Source of the DNA: Taklimakanibacter deserti
Lineage (GTDB): Bacteria > Pseudomonadota > Alphaproteobacteria > Rhizobiales > Aestuariivirgaceae
NCBI GenBank assembly: GCA_003574785.1
Contig: QORU01000010.1
Span: 186,001-250,000 of the forward strand
Direction of reading: 5' to 3'
Length of the DNA stretch: 64,000 nt
This document shows, in pieces, positions 35,908-44,057 of the stretch (its first letter is position 1; each line of letters begins with the position of its first letter). Made by a program: the position numbers and the translations under genes. Below the pieces are notes generated by a model that was given only the letters and a program-made list of their open reading frames with translations, was not told the DNA's origin and ran no database searches.

Positions 35908-36612
35908 TCAATTGCGCCGGCCGGCGCGTTCTGCTTCCGTTGAAGCGAGATCGGCGAAGACCGTCTCGCCCGCCACGGAGCGCTGCCCGACGACGACCAG
36001 CGCGTTGACGCCCGCCGGCAAATATACATCGACGCGGCTGCCGAAGCGAATGAGGCCGAAGCGCTCGCCCGATTTCAGCATGTCGCCGTCATTCACGAAT
36101 TTCACGATGCGGCGCGCCACGAGGCCGGCGATCTGCACCACGCCCAGCCTGCGGCCGTCATCCAGCTCGAGCGTCAAGGCCTGACGCTCATTGTCGGCGC
36201 TCGCCTTGTCGAGATCGGCGCTCAGGAACTTGCCCGGCACATAGGCGATATGGGCGATGCGGGCATCGACAGGCGAGCGGTTGATATGGACGTCGAAGAC
36301 ATTCATGAAGACCGAGATGCGGGTCACGGGTTCGCGCGCAAGATCGAGCTCCGGCGGCGGCACGACGCTCTCGATCGCGCTGATGCGGCCATCGGCGGGC
36401 GAGATCACGAGCCCCGGCTTCAGCGGCGTCACCCGATCGGGATCGCGGAAGAAATAGGCGCACCAGCAGGTCACGACCAGCGCCAGGAGGGCCAGGAACT
36501 CCCAGTCGAGCCAATAGAAGAAGAGCGTGACCGCCGCCGCGATGGCGACGAAGCGCCAGCCCTCGCGATGGATGGGCACGAATGTCGAGCTTATGGAGTT
36601 GACGAGTGACAT
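35908..36612 (-). CDS. psd: Phosphatidylserine decarboxylase proenzyme, short form
   Basis: A 234-residue protein of the short (type A) bacterial decarboxylases. Two hydrophobic helices near residues 20-52 anchor it. The core has 'FFRDPDR', '[12 protein letters not shown]', '[20 protein letters not shown]' and the self-cleavage site '[11 protein letters not shown]', with the cut expected between Gly191 and Ser192 to create the pyruvoyl group. First gene of the psd-pssA pair. The product completes phosphatidylethanolamine synthesis. Confidence 0.94.
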   Translation of the reverse strand: MSLVNSISSTFVPIHREGWRFVAIAAAVTLFFYWLDWEFLALLALVVTCWCAYFFRDPDRVTPLKPGLVISPADGRISAIESVVPPPELDLAREPVTRISVFMNVFDVHINRSPVDARIAHIAYVPGKFLSADLDKASADNERQALTLELDDGRRLGVVQIAGLVARRIVKFVNDGDMLKSGERFGLIRFGSRVDVYLPAGVNALVVVGQRSVAGETVFADLASTEAERAGRRN

Positions 36613-36663
36613 GGTGTTCTCGAATACAGCCTATCCTAGCGGCCCGGTGAAATACAGCAGCGG

Positions 36664-38568
36664 TCAGTTAACGACCCGTAACATGACCTCGTCCTCGTCT
36701 TCGGGCTCATGCAGCTCGCCTTCCTCATGCTCGATATCGGCAAGGCGGCGGCGCGCCTCCTCGGCCTCGCGCTGGCGATTCCACATGGCGGCATAAAGGC
36801 CGCGCTCCCTGAGGAGCTCCGCATGGGTGCCGCGCTCGGCGATGGTGCCTTGATCGAGAACGATGATCTCGTCGGCATCGACCACGGTTGTCAGGCGATG
36901 GGCGATGACCAGCGTCGTGCGGTTGCGCGACACTTGTGCCAGCGCGCTCTGGATCTCGCGCTCGGTCATCGAATCGAGCGCCGAGGTCGCCTCGTCGAGA
37001 ATGAGGATCGGCGGCGATTTGAGGATGGTACGGGCGATCGCCACGCGCTGCTTCTCGCCGCCCGAGAGCTTCAAGCCGCGCTCGCCGACCATCGTCTCAT
37101 AGCCCTTGGGAAGCGACATGACGAAGGCATGGACCTGCGCCAGGCGGGCCGCGTCCTCGACATCGGCGTCGTCCGCCTCGGGCCGGCCATAGCGGATATT
37201 GTAGCGCACCGTGTCGTTGAACAGCACGGTGTCCTGCGGCACCATGCCGATCGCGGCCCTGAGCGTCTTCTGGGTCACCTGGGCGATGTCCTGCCCGTCG
37301 ATCAGGATGCGGCCCGCGCCGACGTCGTAGAAGCGGAACAGCAGGCGCGAGATCGTCGACTTGCCGGCGCCAGAGGGCCCGACGATGGCGACGGTATGGC
37401 CGCTCGGCACGCGGAAGGAAAGATCGCGCAGGATCGGGCGCCCGGCGTCATAGGCGAAGTCCACGTGGTCGAAGACGATCTCGCCCTTGGCGGTGCGCAA
37501 GGGAACGGCGCCGGGCCGGTCCTTGATGTCGGCATCGACCTCGAGAAGCGCGAACATCTCCTCGACATCGATGAGCCCCTGCTTGATCTCGCGATAGACC
37601 GAGCCGATGAAGTTGAGCGGCATATAAAGTTGGATCATCAGCGCGTTGATCATGACGAAATCGCCGAGCGTCATGCTGCCGGCATGAACGGCATAGCCGC
37701 TCATCAGCATGGCGATGGTTAGGCCTATGGCGAAGAAGAAGGCCTGGCCGGCATTGAGCACCGCGAGCGAGATCCAGGTCTTGACCGAGGCCTTCTCATA
37801 GCGCTCCATGGATTTGTCGTAGCGGCGCGCCTCATGCTCCTCATTGCCGAAATATTTCACCGTCTCGAAATTGAGCAGGCTGTCGATCGCCTTGGTCGAG
37901 GCGTCGGTATCGGCGTCATTGGCGGCGCGGCGGATATGGATGCGCCATTCGGTGGCGAGATAGGTGAAGGCGACATAGGCGGCGACCGTCAGGGCGACGA
38001 CCAGCGCATAGAGCCAGCCATAGGAGCGCGCCAGGATGGCGCAAATGAACACGAGCTCCAGCACCGTCGGCAGCGTGTTGAACAGCGAATAGCGCAGTAT
38101 GGTGTCGATGCCGTTGGTGCCGCGCGAGATGATGCGCGACAGGCCGCCGGTGCGCCGCTCAAGATGGAATCTGAGCGACAGCGCATGCAGATGCCGGAAG
38201 GTGCGCATGGCGAGCTCGCGCACCGCGCGCTGGCCAACCTTGGCGAAGATCGCATCGCGCAGTTGCGCGAAGGCCACCAGCATCACGCGGCCGACGCCAT
38301 AGGCCAGGATCATGAAGACCGGCACCACGACCAGCGCCGGCACGCCGTTCTTGAGGGTGAGCGCGTCGACGGCATATTTATAGGCAAAGGGAGTGAGAAC
38401 CGTCACTACCTTGGCCAGCACCAGTGCCGTGATGGCGATGACGACGCGGATCTTGAGATCCGTGCGGCCCGCGGGCCACAACAGCGGCATGATGTCCTTG
38501 AGGGTCAGCCAAAGGCTACCGTCACCACGCCCCAAAGCAGCGCGGTGCGAAGTGGGCTTCCGCCTCAT
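36664..38568 (-). CDS. ABC exporter of the Atm1/HMT1 type (fused membrane and ATPase domains)
   Basis: A 634-residue half-transporter. The six-helix membrane domain (about 35-330) contains 'LRFHLERRTGGLSRIISRGT' and 'LLNFETVKYFGNEEHEARRY', sequences characteristic of mitochondrial Atm1 and bacterial Atm1-like proteins. The ATPase has GPSGAGKST, 'LSGGEKQRVAIARTILKSPP' and 'ILILDEATSALD'. Bacterial Atm1-like exporters carry glutathione conjugates, heavy-metal complexes or sulfur species. The C-terminus is acidic ('EEGELHEPEDEDEVM'). Its start overlaps the end of the LysM gene by four bases, so they are probably translated together. Confidence 0.92.
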   Translation of the reverse strand: MRRKPTSHRAALGRGDGSLWLTLKDIMPLLWPAGRTDLKIRVVIAITALVLAKVVTVLTPFAYKYAVDALTLKNGVPALVVVPVFMILAYGVGRVMLVAFAQLRDAIFAKVGQRAVRELAMRTFRHLHALSLRFHLERRTGGLSRIISRGTNGIDTILRYSLFNTLPTVLELVFICAILARSYGWLYALVVALTVAAYVAFTYLATEWRIHIRRAANDADTDASTKAIDSLLNFETVKYFGNEEHEARRYDKSMERYEKASVKTWISLAVLNAGQAFFFAIGLTIAMLMSGYAVHAGSMTLGDFVMINALMIQLYMPLNFIGSVYREIKQGLIDVEEMFALLEVDADIKDRPGAVPLRTAKGEIVFDHVDFAYDAGRPILRDLSFRVPSGHTVAIVGPSGAGKSTISRLLFRFYDVGAGRILIDGQDIAQVTQKTLRAAIGMVPQDTVLFNDTVRYNIRYGRPEADDADVEDAARLAQVHAFVMSLPKGYETMVGERGLKLSGGEKQRVAIARTILKSPPILILDEATSALDSMTEREIQSALAQVSRNRTTLVIAHRLTTVVDADEIIVLDQGTIAERGTHAELLRERGLYAAMWNRQREAEEARRRLADIEHEEGELHEPEDEDEVMLRVVN

Positions 38569-40469
38569 TGCGCGGCGCCGCCCTCGGCGCTGGTCAGCGG
38601 ATCCTTGCGCTTGGGGTCGATCTGCTCGGGTGGTGCCGCACCCGGAATGGCGAAGATCTGTCCCGGATAGATGCGACCCGGATTGCGGATCTGATCCTTA
38701 TTGGCCTGATAGATCACGGTGTAGTTCTTGCCGCGTCCATAGATCACACGCGACAGCTTCCACAGATTGTTGCCCGGCTGGATGACGACTTTGCCCGTGC
38801 GCGGCTGGTTAGGGTCGATGGCCTTGGCCGCCTGCTCGGCCGCCGCGGTCGCCGTCACCTCCGGTTTCTTGTCGCCGGCGGCAGGCTGATCGGCTGCCGG
38901 CCCTGCGGCCTCGGGCTCGGCGGCTTGCTGCGGCTCAGCCTCGGCGGTCTTGGCCGGCGCGGGCGCGCTTGCCTCGGGCTGCTGCGGTTCGGTCGTCGTC
39001 TGCTGCTCGGCCGTCTGCTGCTCGGCCGTCTGCTGCTCGGTCGTCGTCTGCGGCGGTTCGGAAGTCTTCGGTGATGCGCTTGCCTGAGCTGACGGCTCGC
39101 TCGTTTTTTGCGCAGGCGGCTCGGCAGTCGCCGTCTTGGGCTGCTCGGCCGTCGCGGTCTTGGGCTGCTCGGCGGTCGCCGTCTTGGGCTGCTCGGCAGT
39201 GGGCTGCGGCTCGCTCGTCTGCGCCGGCTCCTGGGCTTCCATCTCCTCAGGCTGCGCTTCCACCGCCTCGGTCCCTAGCGGTGAGTTCAGTTCCGCGACG
39301 GCTTCGGCATTTTCGCGCAGGAAAGGCAGCTCGATGCGGGCAATGACCTTGCCGCCCGTGTTGATCTGATCGGCGCGCAGATTGTGCGTGCCGGGCGCAA
39401 TGATGTCCTTGCCGGCGAATGACCAGCTGCCTTGCGAATCGACGATGGCATCACCGACGGGCCGGTTGTCGACATAGAGGCGGACAGCCGTTCCAGGCTT
39501 CGCCCGCCCGGAAAAGATGATGTCGCCCTTGTCGTTGTAATCGACTGCATCGAGCCTGAGCGGGATATTTTCAGCCGTCTTGGCCGGCGCGGCCGGCGCC
39601 GTTGCTTCGGGGGGCTTCACGGCCTCGGGGAACACCTCGGTCTTGGCCACGTCCGTGCCCTGGTCCGCGGGCTTGGCGGGCGGGCTGGCTTCTTCCGGCT
39701 TCTGGACCGTGCCGGCCGGCTCATCGGCTTTGGGCGGCTCTACGGCCGTCTGCGCCGGCTCGGCGGGTTTTTCGGGCGCCGTCGGCTGGCCGGGGGCCGG
39801 CTCAGCCTGTGGCTCCGATAAGGACGCCTGCTCCTGATCCCCGCCGGCCTGGAGAACCTTGGTCGCTGTTCCCGGTTCCGTCAGCGCCACCATGGCCTGC
39901 TGGCCGGGTTTTTCCGGAATTGCGACCGCAATCGACTGCTCCGCGGTCACGGGAGCGGAATCGGCCGCCTTCTGCTCGATGGTGATCTCATGCGCGCCCT
40001 TGGGCAAAGGCTGGTCGGGAACCACGACCCACGAGCCATCGGGACTGGCGATACCCTTGCCGATCACCTCATTGCCGAGCTTGAGAGCGATTTCGGAACC
40101 GGGCTTGCCCCTGCCCGCCACGATGGCCTGGCCATCGCTTTCGACTCTGACCGTATCGAGCTCGGGTTCGGTGCCGGCCGCCGTCTCCGCCTTGGGCGGC
40201 GGCTCGGGGGCTGGAATTGCGGCCATTTCAGTCGGTTTTTCGGGAGATGGGCTCGTCTCTTCGGCGGCCGGCTTCTGGGATGCACCAGCCGTTTGCGCCG
40301 GTTTCTGGGTCGCGCCTGACGTATCGGACGGTTCCTGGGCCGCACCTGCCGCTTCCGCCGGCTTCTGGGCATCCGGACCGCCGCCGGGCCAATTGGTCAT
40401 ATTGAGCCCCGCCAAGGCGGCGAGCGTCGCCAAGGCGGCGCCGGTGAAAACTGCAAGCGGGTTTTTCAT
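38565..40469 (-). CDS. LysM-domain protein with Ig-like repeats and low-complexity linker
   Basis: 634 residues. Residues 1-25 ('MKNPLAVFTGAALATLAALA') form a signal or membrane anchor. A Pro/Ala/Glu/Lys-rich region is followed by two similar Ig-like modules, around 'VRVESDGQAIVAGRGKPGSE' and 'DYNDKGDIIFSGRAKPGTAV'. A second low-complexity region holds exact tandem repeats (39127-39198 and 38998-39042). The C-terminal LysM domain 'VVIQPGNNLWKLSRVIYGRG' is predicted to bind peptidoglycan. The layout suggests an envelope protein spanning the periplasm on a flexible linker. Its 3' end overlaps the Atm1-like exporter gene. Confidence 0.85.
   Translation of the reverse strand: MKNPLAVFTGAALATLAALAGLNMTNWPGGGPDAQKPAEAAGAAQEPSDTSGATQKPAQTAGASQKPAAEETSPSPEKPTEMAAIPAPEPPPKAETAAGTEPELDTVRVESDGQAIVAGRGKPGSEIALKLGNEVIGKGIASPDGSWVVVPDQPLPKGAHEITIEQKAADSAPVTAEQSIAVAIPEKPGQQAMVALTEPGTATKVLQAGGDQEQASLSEPQAEPAPGQPTAPEKPAEPAQTAVEPPKADEPAGTVQKPEEASPPAKPADQGTDVAKTEVFPEAVKPPEATAPAAPAKTAENIPLRLDAVDYNDKGDIIFSGRAKPGTAVRLYVDNRPVGDAIVDSQGSWSFAGKDIIAPGTHNLRADQINTGGKVIARIELPFLRENAEAVAELNSPLGTEAVEAQPEEMEAQEPAQTSEPQPTAEQPKTATAEQPKTATAEQPKTATAEPPAQKTSEPSAQASASPKTSEPPQTTTEQQTAEQQTAEQQTTTEPQQPEASAPAPAKTAEAEPQQAAEPEAAGPAADQPAAGDKKPEVTATAAAEQAAKAIDPNQPRTGKVVIQPGNNLWKLSRVIYGRGKNYTVIYQANKDQIRNPGRIYPGQIFAIPGAAPPEQIDPKRKDPLTSAEGGAAQ
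38998..39042. repeat. Three tandem 15-bp repeats in the LysM gene
   Basis: Unit GTCTGCTGCTCGGCC on the plus strand, three copies in a row, the last with one change. On the coding strand it encodes EQQTA three times in the low-complexity linker. Units are whole codons, so copy-number change would keep the frame. Confidence 0.9.
39127..39198. repeat. Three tandem 24-bp repeats in the LysM gene
   Basis: Three 24-base units differ from one another by only one to three bases. On the coding strand they encode the octapeptide EQPKTATA repeated. Near identity implies recent or ongoing expansion within the linker region. Confidence 0.9.
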
Positions 40470-40587
40470 TGTCGCGGTTCCGTATCTAGCCCTGTAAATA
40501 ATGAATTACCGGCGAATCTGCAAAGACTAAGCAATGGGGTCAGCTTGACGGACGGCCATCGCGCGACCAAATGGATATAGGAGAATC

Positions 40588-41178
40588 ATGCGGCATCTTT
40601 GTGTTTATTGCGGCTCGGGACCTGGGCGGAACCCGGCCTACATGGCGGCGGCGCGCGCGCTCGGCGGACATATGGCCGATCAGGGCATCGGCCTCGTCTA
40701 TGGCGGCGGCAGCCTCGGCCTCATGGGCGAAGTCGCCCGTTCGGTCATCGCCGGGGGCGGCCACGTGGTCGGCATCATCCCGGAATTCCTGGTCAACAAG
40801 GAGCGGATGCTCACCGAGGTGAACGAGCTCATCGTCACCGCCAGCATGCATGAGCGCAAGATGACGATGTTCGAACGCTCGGACGGTTTCGCGGCGCTGC
40901 CCGGCGGGCTCGGCACGCTCGAGGAACTGGTCGAGATCTCGACCTGGGCGCAGCTCGACCGCCACGCCAAGCCGATCATCATCTGCGATATCGACGATTA
41001 CTGGGCGCCGCTCATCACGCTCATCAACCATATGCGCCAGGAGAAATTCATCCGCGAAGGCCTCGAGCTCAAATTCGACGTGGTGAAGTCACCCGGCGAA
41101 GTCGTCTCGGTGTTCGAAGACCGGCTCAAGCAATCGACGGCGAAGGTCCCGCAGGAGCCGATCCGCAAGACACTGTAG
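40588..41178 (+). CDS. LOG family protein (cytokinin riboside 5'-monophosphate phosphoribohydrolase-like)
   Basis: A 196-residue TIGR00730-type protein. It has 'LCVYCGSGPGRNPAYMAAAR', the nucleotide-binding 'GLVYGGGSLGLMGEVA', 'MHERKMTMFERSDGFAALPG' and the family signature PGGLGTLEE at 105-113 with its catalytic Glu. LOG proteins remove ribose 5-phosphate from N6-modified AMP or from other nucleotides. Whether this one makes cytokinin cannot be told. It stands alone, divergent from the LysM gene and convergent with the methyltransferase gene. Confidence 0.92.
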   Translation: MRHLCVYCGSGPGRNPAYMAAARALGGHMADQGIGLVYGGGSLGLMGEVARSVIAGGGHVVGIIPEFLVNKERMLTEVNELIVTASMHERKMTMFERSDGFAALPGGLGTLEELVEISTWAQLDRHAKPIIICDIDDYWAPLITLINHMRQEKFIREGLELKFDVVKSPGEVVSVFEDRLKQSTAKVPQEPIRKTL

Positions 41179-41208
41179 GTGAGCGCGCGAAACCTCCGCG
41201 CACCCACC
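41178..41208. terminator. Possible hairpin between convergent genes
   Basis: GCGCG (41183-41187) and CGCGC (41197-41201) pair over a 9-base loop, and GGTG/CACC outside them can extend the stem with a bulge. It fills the 41-base gap between the convergent LOG and methyltransferase genes. There is no T-run, so it is a weak candidate. Confidence 0.3.
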
Positions 41209-41219
41209 CTCATTACATT

Positions 41220-42161
41220 CTATGCCGCGAGGCATGCATCCGAGATCGCCGTCAGATGGCGATGGTCGGTGCCGCAGCAACCGCCCAGGACCACGAGATT
41301 GGGCAGCTTGGCGCGCAAGGCGCTGTAGCGGGCGCCGAGATTCTCCGGGTCCCCGATGTCGAGCTCGGTCGCCGCATCGAGCTCGGCATGGCTCTTCGCC
41401 GATGAGTTGGCGCGCAAGCCCCGGATGCGCTTGAGCCAGGCGCCGGCGCTCAGCACGTCTTCGAAATGCTCGGGATGCGCGCAGTTGATCATGTAATAGA
41501 TCGGGTAGTTTCCGCTCACGCGATCGACCGTCTCGATCGCCTCGCGCAGGCTTTCGCCGGACGGCAGCCTGCCGTCGGTCTCGACGGTGAAGGAAATGAC
41601 CAGAGGCATTTTGTGGGCCTTGGCGGCGCGCATGATGCCCAGAGCTTCGTCGACATAGTTGAGGGTCACCGCCGTCACCATGTCGGCTTCGCTGTCGCTG
41701 AACACCTTCATCTGCATCGTGTGATAGGCTTGCGCTTCCTCGGCACTCATCCGCGTTTCGACCTTGTAGCCGTCGCCGCGCGGCCCGATCACGCCATTGA
41801 TGACCAGAGGCTCGACAAGACCGGCATAGTCCTGGCGCAGTCCGACCAGGAAATCGACCGAGAGACGATTGGCGGCGATGAGCCTGTCGGGCGAGAAGCC
41901 GAGCTTCTCCGCCCAGTCGGGACTGGCGCGCCAGGTCGGCGTATCGAGGATGAAGCCGACCTGCTTGAGCTTCGCCAGCTCGATATAGGGGCGGAAGTAG
42001 TTCTTGAGCTTCTCGCGGCCGCTCTCGGTGGTGATCAAGGGGAAGGAGGCGAAATAGGATAGCTCGACGCCTTCGAGGAAGACGAGCGTCGTTTCGAGAC
42101 CGCCGTCGGTCAGGAAAACGCCGCCCTTCAGCTGCGGCAAGGCCTGGCGATATTTCGACAT
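41220..42161 (-). CDS. Homocysteine S-methyltransferase family protein
   Basis: A 313-residue single-domain methyltransferase. 'FLTDGGLETTLVFLEGVELS' opens the barrel; the zinc ligands are the Cys in 'YYMINCAHPEHF' and the Cys pair in 'VLGGCCGTDHRHL'. The family moves a methyl group from S-methylmethionine, betaine or other sulfonium/ammonium donors to homocysteine, making methionine. The gene is divergent from a GlxA-type regulator of the kind that in related bacteria controls betaine and amino-acid use, so a betaine donor is attractive but unproven. Confidence 0.88.
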   Translation of the reverse strand: MSKYRQALPQLKGGVFLTDGGLETTLVFLEGVELSYFASFPLITTESGREKLKNYFRPYIELAKLKQVGFILDTPTWRASPDWAEKLGFSPDRLIAANRLSVDFLVGLRQDYAGLVEPLVINGVIGPRGDGYKVETRMSAEEAQAYHTMQMKVFSDSEADMVTAVTLNYVDEALGIMRAAKAHKMPLVISFTVETDGRLPSGESLREAIETVDRVSGNYPIYYMINCAHPEHFEDVLSAGAWLKRIRGLRANSSAKSHAELDAATELDIGDPENLGARYSALRAKLPNLVVLGGCCGTDHRHLTAISDACLAA

Positions 42162-42183
42162 GCATAAACTCCATCAAAATTGG

Positions 42184-42261
42184 CCGGCAGGGACCGGCGA
42201 AGGCGCGTCGACCTAGCGTAAAGACGCGGTGCCCACTAAGGTTATTCCGGCAAGGAACCGG
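42184..42261. promoter_or_regulatory. Two similar imperfect palindromes in the methyltransferase-regulator gap
   Basis: CCGGCAGGGACCGG (42184-42197) and CCGGCAAGGAACCGG (42247-42261) share the pattern CCGGCA(A)GGA(A)CCGG, 63 bases apart, one near each divergent start. Paired sites like these fit binding by the AraC-type regulator encoded at 42273. Confidence 0.45.
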
Positions 42262-42272
42262 TCATTTCAGCC

Positions 42273-43310
42273 ATGAAAGCCCATAGTGACGCCAATCGCC
42301 CACTCAACGTCGCCCTTCTGGCCCTACCAGAAGTCACCGGCTCGACACTGCACGGCATGTTCGACCTCTTCGCCTCCGCCGGGCGCGATTGGGCCTATCT
42401 GACGGAGGGGTGCCAAAAGGAAGGAGCGGCCAAGCCCTATATCGTGGCGCGGGACAAGGTCCCGGTCGCTGCCTTCAACGGCGTCACGATCACACCGCAT
42501 TACGCACTCGATGATTGTCCGCGGCCTGACATTCTGTGCGTCTCGGATTTCTTCATCCCGCCCTGGGAAAGCTGCGCGGGGCGGTTTGAGCCCGAAGTCG
42601 CCTGGATCAAGCGGTGCTACGAAGCCGGCACGGCCGTCGCCTCAGCCTGCTCCGGCGCGCTCCTCTTTGCCGAAGCCGGCATCCTCGACGATCAGGATGC
42701 GACGACGCATTGGGGCTTCTGCGAGGCCATGGCCAAGATGTATCCGCGCATCCGCGTGCATGCCGGCCGCACGCTGGTCGTCAGCGGCAACGACCAGCGC
42801 ATCTTCATGAGCGGCGGCGGCACCAGCTTCCAGGATCTCGCGCTGTTTCTCATCGCTCGCTTTATCGGCGTAGGCGCCGCCGTCGAGGTCGCGAAGGTGT
42901 ATCTGCTCGACTGGCACGATGCCGGCACACTTCCCTATGCGGGACTGGTCACGGCCAAGCAGGCGAGCGATGCCCAGATCGCCAAATGCCAGGAATGGCT
43001 CGCCGACAACTACAAACAAGGCACGCCGGTCGCCACCATGGTCGAGATGAGCGGCCTGCCCGAGCGCTCCTTCAACCGGCGGTTCTCCCGGGCCACGGGG
43101 CGGTCGCCCATGGATTATGTGCAATCGCTGCGGCTCGAGGAAGCCAAGCAGATTCTCGAGACGACCGACCTCTCGATCGAGGCGGTGGCACATGAGGTGG
43201 GCTACGAGGATTCGAGCTCGTTCAGCCGCCTGTTCCGGCGCAAGACCGGCATCACGCCGGCACAATATCGCAAGCGCTTCGCCGCCTTGCGGCAGGCGCT
43301 GCAGGCCTGA
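42273..43310 (+). CDS. GlxA-family transcriptional regulator (DJ-1/PfpI domain plus AraC HTH)
   Basis: 345 residues. The N-terminal half is a DJ-1/PfpI-like domain ('VALLALPEVTGSTLHGMFDL', 'VASACSGALLFAEAGILDDQ' with its nucleophile-elbow-like Cys). The C-terminal AraC domain has two helix-turn-helix units, 'SGLPERSFNRRFSRATGRSP' and 'AHEVGYEDSSSFSRLFRRKT'. This architecture is shared with GbdR, CdhR and ArgR-type activators of choline, carnitine and arginine catabolism. It probably regulates the divergent homocysteine methyltransferase gene through the two sites in the gap. Confidence 0.9.
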   Translation: MKAHSDANRPLNVALLALPEVTGSTLHGMFDLFASAGRDWAYLTEGCQKEGAAKPYIVARDKVPVAAFNGVTITPHYALDDCPRPDILCVSDFFIPPWESCAGRFEPEVAWIKRCYEAGTAVASACSGALLFAEAGILDDQDATTHWGFCEAMAKMYPRIRVHAGRTLVVSGNDQRIFMSGGGTSFQDLALFLIARFIGVGAAVEVAKVYLLDWHDAGTLPYAGLVTAKQASDAQIAKCQEWLADNYKQGTPVATMVEMSGLPERSFNRRFSRATGRSPMDYVQSLRLEEAKQILETTDLSIEAVAHEVGYEDSSSFSRLFRRKTGITPAQYRKRFAALRQALQA

Positions 43311-43387
43311 CGCGATAGCCGGCGTCCAGAGACTCTGCCGATTGGCTATTCCAGGGTAGCGCCCTGCACTGATCGCCGAGTGAGGAC

Positions 43388-43687
43388 TCAGACATGAGCT
43401 TTCGCTGTCAGCTCCATTCTCAACGCCTTCATGACTGCAATCGTCGTTTTCAGCGTCGGATTGCCGTTTTCACTGAAAGAACGATAGAGCTGCTCACGGG
43501 AAAGCCCTGTCTCTTTCGCGATCTGCGCCATGCCTTTGGCGCGAGCGACCACACCAAGCGCGTGCGCGATGTAGCCTACATCTTCGGTCTTGAATGCTTC
43601 TTCCATGAACACGGCAATTGCTTCATCTGAGTTGAGGTCCTCAGCCGGATCATAGGCAGTCAGTTTTTGCGCTCGTGTTCGGCTCAT
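43388..43687 (-). CDS. Antitoxin, HI1420 type (TIGR02684)
   Basis: A 99-residue helix-turn-helix antitoxin. 'DLNSDEAIAVFMEEAFKTED' and 'HALGVVARAKGMAQIAKETG' lead into 'LSREQLYRSFSENGNPTLKT', the family HTH. It follows the toxin gene by two bases, with a GGAGTAAAT ribosome-binding site overlapping the toxin end, the order (toxin first) typical of HI1419/HI1420 pairs. It would neutralise the RelE-like toxin and, with it, repress the promoter at 43991-44023. Confidence 0.88.
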   Translation of the reverse strand: MSRTRAQKLTAYDPAEDLNSDEAIAVFMEEAFKTEDVGYIAHALGVVARAKGMAQIAKETGLSREQLYRSFSENGNPTLKTTIAVMKALRMELTAKAHV

Positions 43688-43689
43688 AT

Positions 43690-43986
43690 TTACTCCTTCA
43701 ATGACTCAGCCAAGCGCTTCGCCGTCTTGATGTCCTTGGCCTGCGTGCTCTTGTCACCACCACAAAGCAGTATGATGATGAACTCGCCCCGCTTCTGAAA
43801 ATAGATGCGATAGCCGGCGCCATAGTGGATGCGCAATTCGCTGATCCCCTCCCCGACCGGCTGCACATCGCCGGCATTTCCTTGAGCGAGACGATCAAGT
43901 TGGGACGCGATCATCGCCCGAGCACGTTGATCCTTAAGCTTCGTTCTCCACTTTTGGAAAATCTCGGTCTGCCTGAGCTCGATCAC
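43690..43986 (-). CDS. RelE/ParE-like toxin, HI1419 type (TIGR02683)
   Basis: 98 residues from GTG 43986 (VIELRQTEIFQKWRTKLKDQ); the frame is open to another GTG at 44016. The family core 'RAMIASQLDRLAQGNAGDVQ', 'GISELRIHYGAGYRIYFQKR' and 'IIILLCGGDKSTQAKDIKTA' is complete, with the basic residues that members use on ribosome-bound mRNA. GTG 43986 is chosen because the predicted promoter lies at 43995-44023, placing transcription start just before it; 44016 would lie inside that promoter. Confidence 0.85.
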   Translation of the reverse strand: MIELRQTEIFQKWRTKLKDQRARAMIASQLDRLAQGNAGDVQPVGEGISELRIHYGAGYRIYFQKRGEFIIILLCGGDKSTQAKDIKTAKRLAESLKE

Positions 43987-43990
43987 GCAT

Positions 43991-44023
43991 GTAGTTTGTA
44001 AACTACAAAGAGCCACCTGTCAA
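43991..44023 (-). promoter_or_regulatory. Toxin-antitoxin promoter with overlapping palindromic operator
   Basis: On the minus strand TTGACA (44018-44023) and TACAAA (43995-44000) are 17 bases apart, a good sigma-70 pair. The near-perfect palindrome GTAGTTT-GT-AAACTAC (43991-44006) covers the -10 element, as expected for autorepression by the antitoxin complex. Transcription should begin near 43988. Confidence 0.6.
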
Positions 44024-44057
44024 GCGTATGAATCGTACTCGCATCGGCACCACATGA

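Noticed and set aside
39127..39198. Short tandem repeats taken as a possible CRISPR or satellite
   Set aside because: The units are adjacent, whole-codon and inside an intact reading frame; there are no spacers.
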